Assembly: GCA_934101425.1 (NCBI GenBank) | Contig: CAKOQQ010000001.1 | Coordinates: 124,001 to 188,000, forward strand | DNA length: 64,000 nucleotides | Direction: 5' to 3' | Source: an uncultured Bacilli bacterium | Lineage (GTDB): Bacteria; Bacillota_I; Bacilli_A; RF39; UBA660 | In this document: piece by piece, positions 20,401-28,019 of the stretch | Position numbering within the stretch: the stretch's first letter is position 1 | How the letters are laid out: the number at the start of each line of letters is the position of its first letter | Translations under genes and position numbers: made by a program | The notes under the pieces: generated by a model | The model's input: the letters and a program-made list of their open reading frames with translations, nothing else | Told to the model about the DNA's origin: nothing | Databases searched by the model: none

Positions 20401-20696
20401 ATGATAATATGATAATTTATATGCATGAAGAGTGGTTCGATAAATTAGCCAGATCATTAAATATAAATAATATTAAACAAAATAAAAATAATATTGAAAT
20501 TATTATAGATCCTATAACTACAAATAAAATAAATTGTCAAAATGTATTTATGGATTCATTAAAGTTAGGAAAAATGTTTAAATTTAATTTAAAAAACAAA
20601 CGATTTATTATAACTCTTGATACTACAAATTTAGATAAACACTTTATATATTATTTGATATATATTGTTGAAATTATTAAGGAAAATATGAAATAG
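17430..20696 (+). CDS. mfd: Transcription-repair coupling factor Mfd
   Basis: The 1088-residue DNA translocase contains in order: the UvrB-homology module (domains D1-D3), the RNA-polymerase-interacting domain (GDYVVHNTYGIGIYRGI), helicase motifs I (GDVGYGKTEVAF), II (DEEQRFG) and III (LSATPIPRTL), the C-terminal helicase half (GRVGRSNKIAYCYL) and the TRCF domain with the ELGSGFSIAMRDL segment. Mfd displaces stalled RNA polymerase and recruits the UvrA2B complex; uvrB is also in this window. A long hairpin terminator begins right after the stop. Confidence 0.98.
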   Translation: MFENLFVKSNNKDIVGLNDELKCIYVWNLLKSNSILFVVDSLYEATNYYQALQNYTDKVLFFPMDDFLTSEALAISPELKTTRIETLRELEKKENKIVVTNLMGYLRYLPKKEVFLKKKITLKKNQDYSIKDLIEKLYGYGYTKETIVNKTGEIAVRGYVLDIFPTDSENPIRIEFFGDTIDEIKVFDVNTQLTIRKIDEIEINPNTEFLTEDNVDSFDKKYYELPNYTNVVNISKYFDNIITIYDDLDKIKQSYELLTDEILNYNKSIDGDPNRKYMFNLEELIDSKYINFSSFDNKRETGEVYSSFDIEPFRGNKEEINNRLNKYLKNNTVIICVSNRYKANKIIDDLENDNIVLTNESNIDPLKINIIIKNITKGFNYNKYIVISESEIFNKKVDKVNYKTNFRMGSKIKDITKLQNGDYVVHNTYGIGIYRGIKTLNKSGLNKDYLCLEYYNNDKLYIPVENIDLISKYASKEGSVPKINKLNSAEWEKTKLRVKKRIENIAAELLVLYAKREASVGYAFKKDNDLQLEFEKEFEYNETVDQIKAIDAVKKDMESIIPMDRLICGDVGYGKTEVAFRAMFKAVSSGKQVALLCPTTILSTQHYQNAIMRFKSFPVNIEVINRFVTPKKIKEIISKLKDGKIDILIGTHRLLSNDIVFKDLGLLIVDEEQRFGVKHKERIKELKNNIDILTLSATPIPRTLQMSLTGIRSLSLIETPPCNRYPVQTYVIRENKQIIKDAIYKEICRNGQVFILYNNTYEMDTKVSEISSLVPNAKVIGAHGKMSKTELEDIMFKFSNKEYDVLVCTTIIETGIDIPSANTLIVIDADRFGLSQLYQLRGRVGRSNKIAYCYLMYNPAKILSEIAIKRLNTIKEFTELGSGFSIAMRDLSIRGAGDILGSEQAGFIDTVGIEMFTKLLNDEILTLKGEKKDNKPEEAQPLVEVDTAVSDDYVVDEDLKIEIHKKINSIDSYEKLLSVKEELEDRFGKLNDNMIIYMHEEWFDKLARSLNINNIKQNKNNIEIIIDPITTNKINCQNVFMDSLKLGKMFKFNLKNKRFIITLDTTNLDKHFIYYLIYIVEIIKENMK

Positions 20697-20740
20697 ACAA
20701 CAATTGGGAAATATTTCCCAAAAATTGTTGTTTTTATTTT
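20697..20740 (+). terminator. Intrinsic terminator after mfd
   Basis: ACAACAATT and AATTGTTGT arms enclose an inner palindrome GGGAAATATTTCCC, followed by T5. The inner palindrome is a pair of Noc-site half-sequences in the opposite arrangement. Confidence 0.8.
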
Positions 20741-20756
20741 TTATTTATAGTATTAT
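20728..20756 (+). promoter_or_regulatory. Probable noc promoter
   Basis: TTGTTT (20728-20733) is followed after 17 bases by TATTAT (20751-20756). The -35 overlaps the mfd terminator. Confidence 0.5.
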
Positions 20757-20790
20757 ATATATAGATAAAAGAATAGAAGGGAGAATAATT

Positions 20791-23073
20791 ATGGAAGCTG
20801 AAAAACAAGTTCAAAATTTACCTTTAGAAGATGTGCTACCTAATAGATTTCAACCAAGAATAAAATTTAGTGAAGAATCTATAGAAGAATTAGCAAATTC
20901 TATAAAGGAACATGGAGTTATTCAACCTATTGTTGTAAGAAGAATAGGTGATAAGTACGAAATTATAGCGGGTGAAAGAAGATATAAAGCTAGTCAATTA
21001 GCAGGAAAGGATACTATACCAGCTATAATAACTAATTTAGACGATAATGATAGTGCTGAAATAGCATTACTTGAAAATATTCAAAGAGAAAATTTAACTC
21101 CAATTGAAGAAGCAATATCTTATAAAAAAATTCTTGATATGGGGTATACTCAAGAAGCATTAGCTAAAAAAATTGGTAATAAGCAATCTACTATTGCAAA
21201 TAAAGTTAGATTATTAAATTTAACTGATGAAGTCCAAGAAGCATTATTAGAAAATAAAATTTCTGAAAGACATGCAAGATCACTTTTAAGAGTGACCGAT
21301 CCAACTTTGCAAGTTTTAATGTTAGGACAAATTATAAAAGGAAGATATACAGTAAGAAAAACTGATGAAGAAATCGAAAAATTATTAAAAGGGGAATTAA
21401 ATATGAGTGATAATAATGAAATGAAAACAATAATTCCTACTTCTAAAATATATGAAGAAGAGCCACAACAAGTAGTAATACCTAAGATAGAAGAAGTAAC
21501 ACCTGTGGTTGCTCCAGAAATAAAACCAGTAGTAGAAGTAGCGCCTGTACCAGTTGAAATAGAAGAAAAGGTAGAAGTACCTAAAATAGAACAAAAAATC
21601 GAAAATAAAGATCCATATGATACTAAATTTTTAGAAAAAGAAACTTTTGTAAATATGCCTATGCATAATATACCTACAGAAAGACCATATGGTGAAAATA
21701 GTGAATTTAGAGATGGAAAATATTTCAATATAGCAACACCAGATGTACAACCTACATCAAACGATACAACATTTGATGATATTTTCAAAAATGATATAGA
21801 ATTAAAAAATAGCAATATTCCAGTAGAAAAAGTAGATGAAGAAATAAAACCAACAATGCCTATGTTTGATTTTTCTAATTCTACACCACTTGATAATATT
21901 GAAACAGTAAGTTTTGGTAGTGATGTTCCTATTGCTGGTCAAACTACTATAACTCCATTAACAGAATTACCAGATGTAGAAGATTTAGCAGCAATAACAG
22001 AAAATATTCCAACATTAGAAGAAATGCAATTAAATTTAAGTGATCATATGCCAGTAATGGAAAATAATAATTTAGAAGTTAATCCTATAGTAGAACCTAG
22101 TGAACCCCCAGTAGTAGAAGAATTAACTCCAGTATCACCAGTTATAGAACCAGTTGCTCCAGTTATGGACACATCAGTAGTACCAACATTTAATCCAGTG
22201 GTAGAAAATATAGCTGCAGAAATTCCAGTTGCACCTGTAATTGAAACTCCAGTAATGGAAGTAACAGAACCTACAAATGCAGCAGTTTCTAATGATTTAT
22301 CAAGTATTTCCCAAGAAATACCAACAATAGAACCAAGCGTATCTGCTATACCTAATCCAGTAGAAGAATTAAATACATTAGAAAGTGCACCAATAATGGA
22401 AGAACCAACAATACAACCATTAACAGAATTACCAGATGTAGAAAACTTAGCAGCTGTAACAGAAAATATTCCAACATTAGAAGAAATGCAATTAAATTTA
22501 AATGATCATATGCCAGTAATGGAAAATAATAACTTAGAAGTTAATCCTATAGTAGAAACTAATGAAACACCAGTGTTAACTGAAGCGTCACCAGTAGTAG
22601 AAAAATTAACTCCAGTATCACCAGTTATAGAACCAGTTATGGATACACCAGTAGTACCAACATTTAATCCAGTTGTAGAAAATATAGCTCCTGAAAATCC
22701 AACTACGCCTGTAATTGAAACTCCAGTAATGGAAGTAACAGAACCTACAAATGCAGCAGTTTCTAATGATTTATCAAATATTTCCCAAGAAATACCAACA
22801 TATAATATTCCAACATTTGATCCAGATAATGGAACTACAATGACTACAGTTAGTGAAGATGTTACTCCATTAGTTAATGATGTAGCTCCAGTAGTAGAAG
22901 AAACAAGTGTAGTAGAAGAAGCTCCAAATATAAAATTACCATTTGATGGTGATACGTTAAATAATCTTAAAAATGAATTTGTTAATATGCTTAAGACTAA
23001 AGGATTTAATGTAAATGTTGATGATATGGATTTTGCTGATAGTTATAAGTTAATATTTACTATTGAAAAATAA
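20791..23073 (+). CDS. noc: Noc (nucleoid occlusion) ParB-family CTPase with a very long acidic, Pro/Val-rich tail
   Basis: The start is ATG 20791 after GAAGGGAG; the in-frame upstream codons lie in the mfd terminator. The 760-residue product has a ParB N-domain with CTP-binding boxes GERRYKAS (61-68) and ENIQRENL (95-102) and an HTH. Aligned to Bacillus Noc, the four specificity positions read Gln (KQSTIANK), Lys, Asn (RLLNL) and Arg (SERHAR), the Noc set and not the ParB set. The last about 45 residues resemble the Noc dimerisation domain. Between lies about 500 residues of Pro/Val/Glu-rich low complexity with an internal duplication; Bacillus Noc is about 280 residues. The N-terminal amphipathic membrane helix of Noc is missing. 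No soj/parA is adjacent. It could be called ParB by a coarse search. Confidence 0.88.
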   Translation: MEAEKQVQNLPLEDVLPNRFQPRIKFSEESIEELANSIKEHGVIQPIVVRRIGDKYEIIAGERRYKASQLAGKDTIPAIITNLDDNDSAEIALLENIQRENLTPIEEAISYKKILDMGYTQEALAKKIGNKQSTIANKVRLLNLTDEVQEALLENKISERHARSLLRVTDPTLQVLMLGQIIKGRYTVRKTDEEIEKLLKGELNMSDNNEMKTIIPTSKIYEEEPQQVVIPKIEEVTPVVAPEIKPVVEVAPVPVEIEEKVEVPKIEQKIENKDPYDTKFLEKETFVNMPMHNIPTERPYGENSEFRDGKYFNIATPDVQPTSNDTTFDDIFKNDIELKNSNIPVEKVDEEIKPTMPMFDFSNSTPLDNIETVSFGSDVPIAGQTTITPLTELPDVEDLAAITENIPTLEEMQLNLSDHMPVMENNNLEVNPIVEPSEPPVVEELTPVSPVIEPVAPVMDTSVVPTFNPVVENIAAEIPVAPVIETPVMEVTEPTNAAVSNDLSSISQEIPTIEPSVSAIPNPVEELNTLESAPIMEEPTIQPLTELPDVENLAAVTENIPTLEEMQLNLNDHMPVMENNNLEVNPIVETNETPVLTEASPVVEKLTPVSPVIEPVMDTPVVPTFNPVVENIAPENPTTPVIETPVMEVTEPTNAAVSNDLSNISQEIPTYNIPTFDPDNGTTMTTVSEDVTPLVNDVAPVVEETSVVEEAPNIKLPFDGDTLNNLKNEFVNMLKTKGFNVNVDDMDFADSYKLIFTIEK
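21955..22800 (+). repeat. Internal tandem duplication within the noc tail
   Basis: Two diverged direct repeats of about 370-385 bp begin at 21955 and 22417 (offset 462 bp). Each encodes LTELPDVE(D/N)LAA.TENIPTLEE through AVSNDLS.ISQEIPT. Each copy ends with ATTTCCCAAGAAAT, a two-mismatch version of the Noc-binding site. Confidence 0.85.
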
Positions 23074-23140
23074 ATTATTTAAAGAAAAAATTAATATATT
23101 ATAAAAATGAAATAAATCCACATGTTAGATGGAATGGATG

Positions 23141-23176
23141 AAACTAGTCAAGTTTATTTTAAATGACTAGTTTTTT
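23141..23176 (+). terminator. Intrinsic terminator between noc and the pseudopilin
   Basis: A 10-bp stem AAACTAGTCA/TGACTAGTTT with a 13-nt loop is followed by T6. Confidence 0.85.
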
Positions 23177-23216
23177 ATATGTTAGTATGTTATGCTTTAA
23201 TATAGAAGGAGGGAAT

Positions 23217-24278
23217 ATGAAAAAGAAAGGTTTTACATTAATAGAGCTCTTAGCAGTAATAGTAATACTAGCAGTAATAGCAGTAATAGCAACCCCTGCA
23301 GTATTAAATATTATAGAAGACTCTAAAAAATCAGCAGCAGAAGCAAGTGCAAGAAGTATAACTAGTGCAGCAAAAACACATTATATGCAAAATATAATGG
23401 AAAATAAGTCAAACTCTAATGTTGATTTAAGCACTGGTACATTAAAATATGATGGAGAACAAGCTAAAAAAGGATTACTTAGTTATGATGCAAATGGTAA
23501 TGTAAGTGGTAAAATGTATATATCAGGTTACTGTGTAGAAGTAAGTGTTGATGGAAATGTTACAAGCACTAAAACAAATGAAAGTGAATGCGATATAGAC
23601 GTTCCACAAGTAACAACATACGCAAATGGTACAGTAGTATACTATAATCCAGTAACAAATACTAAATGCACAAGCTCTGAAGCAGTAAGCACTACAGGAA
23701 CTAAGACAGGATGTATGAGATGGTATACATTTAATGATGAAGGAACTAATACAGTTAACTTACTATTAGATCATAATACAACAGTAGAAGTTAAATGGGT
23801 AACAAAAGCAGATTATATTGAAGCAGGTGGAACAGAAACAGAATGGGGAGAATATGGAAATAATAGTAAAGGACCAATTACATTATTAAAACAACTAAAA
23901 AATGATACAAGCACATGGAACAAAAGTATAAATGCTAGACTAATAGAAGCAAGTGAAATAGCTACTATAACAGGATATCCAAATTGGGACAATAATTTTT
24001 ATTACTTCCATACAAATTCAACTACAGAATACAAAGGAGCAGCAGGAACAAATAAATATGCATGGTTATTTGATAATACATATGATTGTACAACATACGG
24101 ATGTAATGTGGCTGATTCTAGTACTTATGGATACTGGACAAATACTGCATATTCCGGCGATTCTTATGAAGCTTGGCACGTGTGGCGCTCTGGCGATTTG
24201 GGCAAATTCATCGCGGATTATTCAGGCGACATCGGTGTACGCCCAGTTATCACTGTCTCAAAATCTATCATCTCCTAA
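23217..24278 (+). CDS. Type IV prepilin-like protein with C-terminal DUF6273/C-type-lectin-like domain (candidate diversified pilin)
   Basis: The start is the ATG after GGAGGG. The 353-residue protein opens with a class III signal, KKKGFTLIELLAVIVILAVI; cleavage before Phe and N-methylation by a PilD/ComC-type peptidase are expected, after which the hydrophobic helix packs into the pilus core. The C-terminal part (from about residue 150) has several Trp and Cys residues and finishes YWTNTAYSG...GVRPVITVSK. The GVRP ending is typical of DUF6273 and related lectin-like domains. The final 129 bases are about 48% GC by hand count, against about 34% for the preceding 129, and use many NNC codons (GGC four times, CAC, CGC, TTC, ATC, GAC) that neighbours avoid. 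This suggests retro-mutagenesis or recombination of the 3' end. No pilus assembly genes lie nearby. Confidence 0.85.
   Translation: MKKKGFTLIELLAVIVILAVIAVIATPAVLNIIEDSKKSAAEASARSITSAAKTHYMQNIMENKSNSNVDLSTGTLKYDGEQAKKGLLSYDANGNVSGKMYISGYCVEVSVDGNVTSTKTNESECDIDVPQVTTYANGTVVYYNPVTNTKCTSSEAVSTTGTKTGCMRWYTFNDEGTNTVNLLLDHNTTVEVKWVTKADYIEAGGTETEWGEYGNNSKGPITLLKQLKNDTSTWNKSINARLIEASEIATITGYPNWDNNFYYFHTNSTTEYKGAAGTNKYAWLFDNTYDCTTYGCNVADSSTYGYWTNTAYSGDSYEAWHVWRSGDLGKFIADYSGDIGVRPVITVSKSIIS
24135..24278 (+). other. Candidate variable repeat (VR) of a diversity-generating retroelement
   Basis: This is the 3' end of the pseudopilin from the codons for WTNTAYSGD to the stop. It is GC-rich and adenine-poor (15 A in 24150-24230), with clustered NNC codons as expected if AAC template codons were adenine-mutagenised. 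The invariant-looking end GGTGTACGCCCAGTTATCAC would be the initiation-of-mutagenic-homing part. A perfect inverted repeat follows the stop. No template repeat or reverse transcriptase is visible in the window, so this is inference. Confidence 0.5.
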
Positions 24279-24285
24279 GTACTAA

Positions 24286-24313
24286 CAAATATGAGATAGA
24301 AGCCACATATTTG
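24286..24313. repeat. Perfect inverted repeat just after the pseudopilin stop
   Basis: CAAATATG and CATATTTG (8 bp each) are separated by 12 bases and begin 8 bases after the stop codon. No T tract follows, so it is not an ordinary terminator. In DGRs a hairpin/cruciform just downstream of the variable repeat assists homing, which fits its position. Confidence 0.55.
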
Positions 24314-24356
24314 AAAAACAAGGGGAAAATGAGTGAGAATAGAATAACTGTCTAAA

Positions 24357-24448
24357 ATAAAAAAAGAACATGAACAAGTGTAAAAACATTCTAATTTTTG
24401 TAAGTGGGCGAACACCTGCTCGTAGAGGAACACAAAGTGTTCTTTTTT
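24357..24448 (+). ncRNA. Possible structured RNA/leader ending in a terminator
   Basis: In the 253-bp gap before rplI, an A-rich AAAAAAGAACA can pair with the terminal TGTTCTTTTTT. Inside are a TGTAAAAA/TTTTTGTA helix, a small GGGC...GCTC stem and the terminator stem GAACAC-AAA-GTGTTC. Alternative pairing of the last arm could give switch-like control or simply a processed 3' end. I do not recognise a known riboswitch class. Confidence 0.3.
24428..24448 (+). terminator. Intrinsic terminator before rplI
   Basis: A 6-bp stem GAACAC/GTGTTC with an AAA loop is followed by T6. Confidence 0.85.
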
Positions 24449-24531
24449 GTTATATGATATAATTCTTTTTTTATTAACTTTTATATTTTTAAAATATATA
24501 GTATAATATTAATGTTATTTGGAGGTGTGTT

Positions 24532-24975
24532 ATGAAAATAATATTTACTCAAGATGTAAAAAAACAAGGTAAAAAAGGTGAAATCAAAGAAGTAAAGGAT
24601 GGTTTCGCTAATTACTTAATTCAACAAAAAGTGGCTGTAGTAGCTAGTGATGTTAATTTAGGTAGACTAGAAAGAGCTAATGCTAATAAAAAAGCAATGG
24701 ATGATATGAATAGAGAATTAGCTCAAAAAGAAAAAGCTAAAATTGAAAAAATTACTTTATCATTCCCTGTAAAAACTGGTGAACAAGATAGAGTATTTGG
24801 AAGTATAAGTGTAAAACAAATAGTAAGTGAACTTAAAAATAAAGGTTTTGATATTGATAAAAAAAGTATTAAAATTACTTCACCAATAAATTCACTTGGT
24901 TTTCATAATGTAGAAATTGAATTATATAAAGATGTTGTTGCTACATTAAAAGTAGAATTACAAAAGGTGAAATAA
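24532..24975 (+). CDS. rplI: 50S ribosomal protein L9
   Basis: The 147-residue protein has the L9 signature in its N-terminal domain (KGEIKEVKDGFANYLI), a long connecting helix, and the C-terminal rRNA-binding domain (LGFHNVEIELYKDV). L9 bridges from the L1 stalk and influences translational fidelity. A TATAAT at 24502-24507 is the probable -10. The stop overlaps the dnaB start (TAATG), the usual rplI-dnaB coupling. Confidence 0.97.
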   Translation: MKIIFTQDVKKQGKKGEIKEVKDGFANYLIQQKVAVVASDVNLGRLERANANKKAMDDMNRELAQKEKAKIEKITLSFPVKTGEQDRVFGSISVKQIVSELKNKGFDIDKKSIKITSPINSLGFHNVEIELYKDVVATLKVELQKVK

Positions 24976-26306
24976 TGGAAAAAGTAATGCCTCATAGTTT
25001 AGAAGCAGAACAAGCAGTTTTGTGTTCTATGTTTTTATCAAAATATGCATTAAATAATGCTTCTGAAAATTTAGTAATGGAAGATTTTTATTTTGATAAA
25101 AATGCTAAAATATTTAAAGTAATGACTGACTTACATGAAAAAAATGTGGCAATTGATGTTACTACTGTTACAAATGAACTAAATACTAAGGAATGGCTAG
25201 CACAAGCAGGTGGAGTTGAATATTTAAGTGAAATTGTTACCAGTTTAGCAACAGCTGCAAATGTAGATGAATATATAAATATTGTTCATGAAAAAGCTTT
25301 ACTTAGAAAGCTTATAAATGAAAGTACTAATATTATTACTGATGCTTATAATGCAAAGGATGAAGTAAATGATTTATTAGATAGTGCTGAAAAGAAAATC
25401 TTAAATGTAGTTAAAAATAGAAGAAGTAGTGAATTTAAGAAAATTCAAGAAGTTCTATTTAAGACTCAAAGTGATTTGGAATTTTTATCTAAAAATAAGG
25501 GTGATATTACAGGTCTTGCAACTAATTTTAGTGATTATGATAGATTAACTAAAGGATTACATCCTAATGAACTTATTATTTTAGCTGCTCGTCCAGGTGT
25601 TGGTAAAACAGCATTTGCTCTTAACTTAGCTACTAATGTTGCTATGAATTCAAATAGTACTGTTGCTATTTTTACTTTGGAAATGGCTGCAGAACAACTT
25701 GCTATGCGTATGATTTCTTCTATTGGAAAAATAGAAATGAATAAACTTAAAAGTGGTAATTTAGCTCATGAAGATTTAAAAAGATTTAATGAGGCTATTA
25801 GTAGACTTGCTGAAACTAAAATGTATATAGATGATACAGCTGGTATTACTATTGGAGAAATAAGAAGTAAGTGTCGTAGATTAGCATCTAGTCCAGATGG
25901 ACTTAGTCTAGTTATAATCGATTATTTAACTTTAATTCAAGGTAGTAGTAGGTATTCTGGTAATAGACAACAAGAAGTATCTGAAATTTCTAGATCACTT
26001 AAAACAATGGCTCTAGAACTTGGAGTACCTGTTATTGCCTTAGCTCAATTATCTAGAAATGTTGAAGGAAGAGAAAATAAAAGACCAATTCTTAGTGATT
26101 TAAGAGAATCAGGTTCTATTGAACAAGATGCCGATATTGTTGCATTTTTATACAGAGATGATTATTATGCAGATGATAAATCAAATCCTACAAGTGATAT
26201 AGAACTTATAATTGCTAAACATCGTAGTGGTCCACCAGGAACTATTAACTTGAAATTCCAAAAGAATTTTAGTAACTTTGTTAATGTTGTCTTAGAAAAT
26301 GAATAG
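24975..26306 (+). CDS. dnaB: Replicative DNA helicase DnaB
   Basis: The 443-residue hexameric helicase has the N-terminal helical domain (PHSLEAEQAVLCSMFL) and a RecA-like C-domain. Walker A is ARPGVGKTAFAL, and VIIDYLTLIQG is Walker B. DLRESGSIEQDADIVAFLYR holds the arginine finger region. DnaB (DnaC in Bacillus nomenclature) unwinds DNA at the fork. It is coupled to rplI and leads an operon with a wall peptidase, walJ and rlmH. Confidence 0.98.
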   Translation: MEKVMPHSLEAEQAVLCSMFLSKYALNNASENLVMEDFYFDKNAKIFKVMTDLHEKNVAIDVTTVTNELNTKEWLAQAGGVEYLSEIVTSLATAANVDEYINIVHEKALLRKLINESTNIITDAYNAKDEVNDLLDSAEKKILNVVKNRRSSEFKKIQEVLFKTQSDLEFLSKNKGDITGLATNFSDYDRLTKGLHPNELIILAARPGVGKTAFALNLATNVAMNSNSTVAIFTLEMAAEQLAMRMISSIGKIEMNKLKSGNLAHEDLKRFNEAISRLAETKMYIDDTAGITIGEIRSKCRRLASSPDGLSLVIIDYLTLIQGSSRYSGNRQQEVSEISRSLKTMALELGVPVIALAQLSRNVEGRENKRPILSDLRESGSIEQDADIVAFLYRDDYYADDKSNPTSDIELIIAKHRSGPPGTINLKFQKNFSNFVNVVLENE

Positions 26307-26315
26307 GTGATGATT

Positions 26316-28019
26316 TTGAAGAAAGTAATTTTAATAATATTTTTAATGCTTTTTTCTATATTTTTTCTAATATTTACTTATAATAGTGCTAGTACTAAAA
26401 GACCTAGGCTTTTATATCAAGTATATTTAGATGATCAAATTATTGGAAAGATAGAATCGAAAAAAGAATTAGAGAGTTACTTTGAAAAAGAAGGTAAAAA
26501 AATAAAGAAAACTCTTTTAGAATATACTGAAGATATCGAAAAACAAGAAGATATAGTACTAATAAATTCTTTAGTTGATTCAAAAAAGAGTATAGAAAAG
26601 ATTTTAGAATATATAAACGTAGAACATCCAAATGTTTCTAGTGATGTTTTAAATATAATTAAGTCTTCTACTATAGAAAATTTAAAAGCTAATTTGGATA
26701 AAATAGCTTTAAGTAGTGAAGAAGAAGAATATAAGAAAAAATATATTGAAGATTATAGTATTTTTTCTCATACAGATGATTTTTTAATACCAAATGGTGT
26801 AGAAATAAGAAAAATATATACATATAATAATGATTATTCTTCAATTGAAGATATATATAATAGTATTCAAAGGTTAAAAACTACTAGTATTATGGCTTAT
26901 AGAGTATCAATAAAATCAGAAGATAAAATAAAATATGTTTATACTATTAACAAAAAAATATTTGAAGATGCTCTTACTAAAACTATTTCTACATTTGTTG
27001 GTATTGACAATTTTAAATTGTATATAAATGGTGAACAAGTTAAGATAAAAAAAGAAGGAGAATATATAGATACTATTTTCATAAATGAAGATTTAACTAT
27101 TAAAGAGTTAAAATGTTCTATTAGTGAAAAAATCTATACTGATTCTGATGAACTATCACAATATTTCTTATTTGGTGATAAAGAAAATAGTTCTATTTAT
27201 ACTGTTAAACTTGGAGATACTGTTGAATCAGTTGCTCTTGCTAATAAAGTAAACGTAGAAGAAATTATTATGTCTAATCCAGATATAACAGATAAAAGAA
27301 ATATTTTATCTATAAATAGAAAAATAGTTATAAATGAACTTAATCCTAAGATAAGTGTTTATGTTGTAAAAACTTTAGTAGAAGAACAAACACATGCTTA
27401 TGAAACTGTTAAAACAGTAGATGAATCTATGATTGCTGGTTATTCTAATGTTACACAAAAAGGTGTAAATGGTAAGGATAGACTTACATTTAGAATTTAT
27501 TCAGTTAACGGACAAGAAGTAAAAGCAGAAACAATAAGTAAAGAAGTTCTTGCTGAACCTATAAATGAAAAAATAACAGTTGGTGGTAGATATATCCAAT
27601 CAGTTGGTTCTACAGATATATGGAAATGGCCAACAGAACCAGGATGGCATATTAGTACATATTGGGGTTGGAGAACACACCCTATTGGTGGGTACCGTGA
27701 ATTCCATAGAGCTCTTGATATTTCTATAGGTCATGGAACTCGTGTTTATGCTGCTAATAATGGTACTATTATTACATCTAGTTATACACGTTCTTATGGT
27801 AATTATATAATAATAGATCATAATAATGGATGGACTACTTTATATGCTCACATGAGTAGAAAAGTTGGAAAAGTAGGTCAAGTTGTTTCAAAAGGTGATG
27901 TTATAGGTTATGTAGGTATGACTGGTAGTGCTACAGGTCCACACTTACACTTTGAAACTTGGTATGGAGGATGGTGGTCTGGTACTACTGTAAATCCACT
28001 AACACTTAGATATCAATGA
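26316..28019 (+). CDS. Membrane-anchored M23 peptidoglycan endopeptidase with LysM and G5 domains
   Basis: I favour the TTG at 26316, placed after AGGTGAT; ATG 26310 is the alternative. The roughly 567-residue protein has an N-terminal membrane segment (KKVILIIFLMLFSIFFLIF), a long alpha/beta stalk, a LysM (YTVKLGDTVESVALANKVNV), a G5-like domain and a C-terminal M23 domain. Zinc ligands are in FHRALDI and GPHLHFE, with the catalytic His in LYAHMS. Such enzymes cut peptide cross-links. It sits where Bacillus has purA and the walRK-yycHI genes, between dnaB and walJ, and overlaps walJ by four bases. Confidence 0.92.
   Translation: MKKVILIIFLMLFSIFFLIFTYNSASTKRPRLLYQVYLDDQIIGKIESKKELESYFEKEGKKIKKTLLEYTEDIEKQEDIVLINSLVDSKKSIEKILEYINVEHPNVSSDVLNIIKSSTIENLKANLDKIALSSEEEEYKKKYIEDYSIFSHTDDFLIPNGVEIRKIYTYNNDYSSIEDIYNSIQRLKTTSIMAYRVSIKSEDKIKYVYTINKKIFEDALTKTISTFVGIDNFKLYINGEQVKIKKEGEYIDTIFINEDLTIKELKCSISEKIYTDSDELSQYFLFGDKENSSIYTVKLGDTVESVALANKVNVEEIIMSNPDITDKRNILSINRKIVINELNPKISVYVVKTLVEEQTHAYETVKTVDESMIAGYSNVTQKGVNGKDRLTFRIYSVNGQEVKAETISKEVLAEPINEKITVGGRYIQSVGSTDIWKWPTEPGWHISTYWGWRTHPIGGYREFHRALDISIGHGTRVYAANNGTIITSSYTRSYGNYIIIDHNNGWTTLYAHMSRKVGKVGQVVSKGDVIGYVGMTGSATGPHLHFETWYGGWWSGTTVNPLTLRYQ

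Noticed and set aside
20704..20790. Upstream extension of Noc with a hydrophobic N-terminus (KLLFLFFIYSIIYI)
   Set aside because: The in-frame TTG lies inside the mfd terminator with no ribosome-binding site. GAAGGGAG in front of ATG 20791 fits translation starting there.
21150..21815. Long open frame on the minus strand opposite noc
   Set aside because: It is an antisense shadow of the low-complexity noc coding sequence, with no ribosome-binding site or family resemblance.
24279..24531. DGR reverse transcriptase or template repeat next to the pseudopilin
   Set aside because: No reading frame with reverse-transcriptase motifs and no second copy of the GC-rich segment is visible anywhere in the window, so any such element must be elsewhere.
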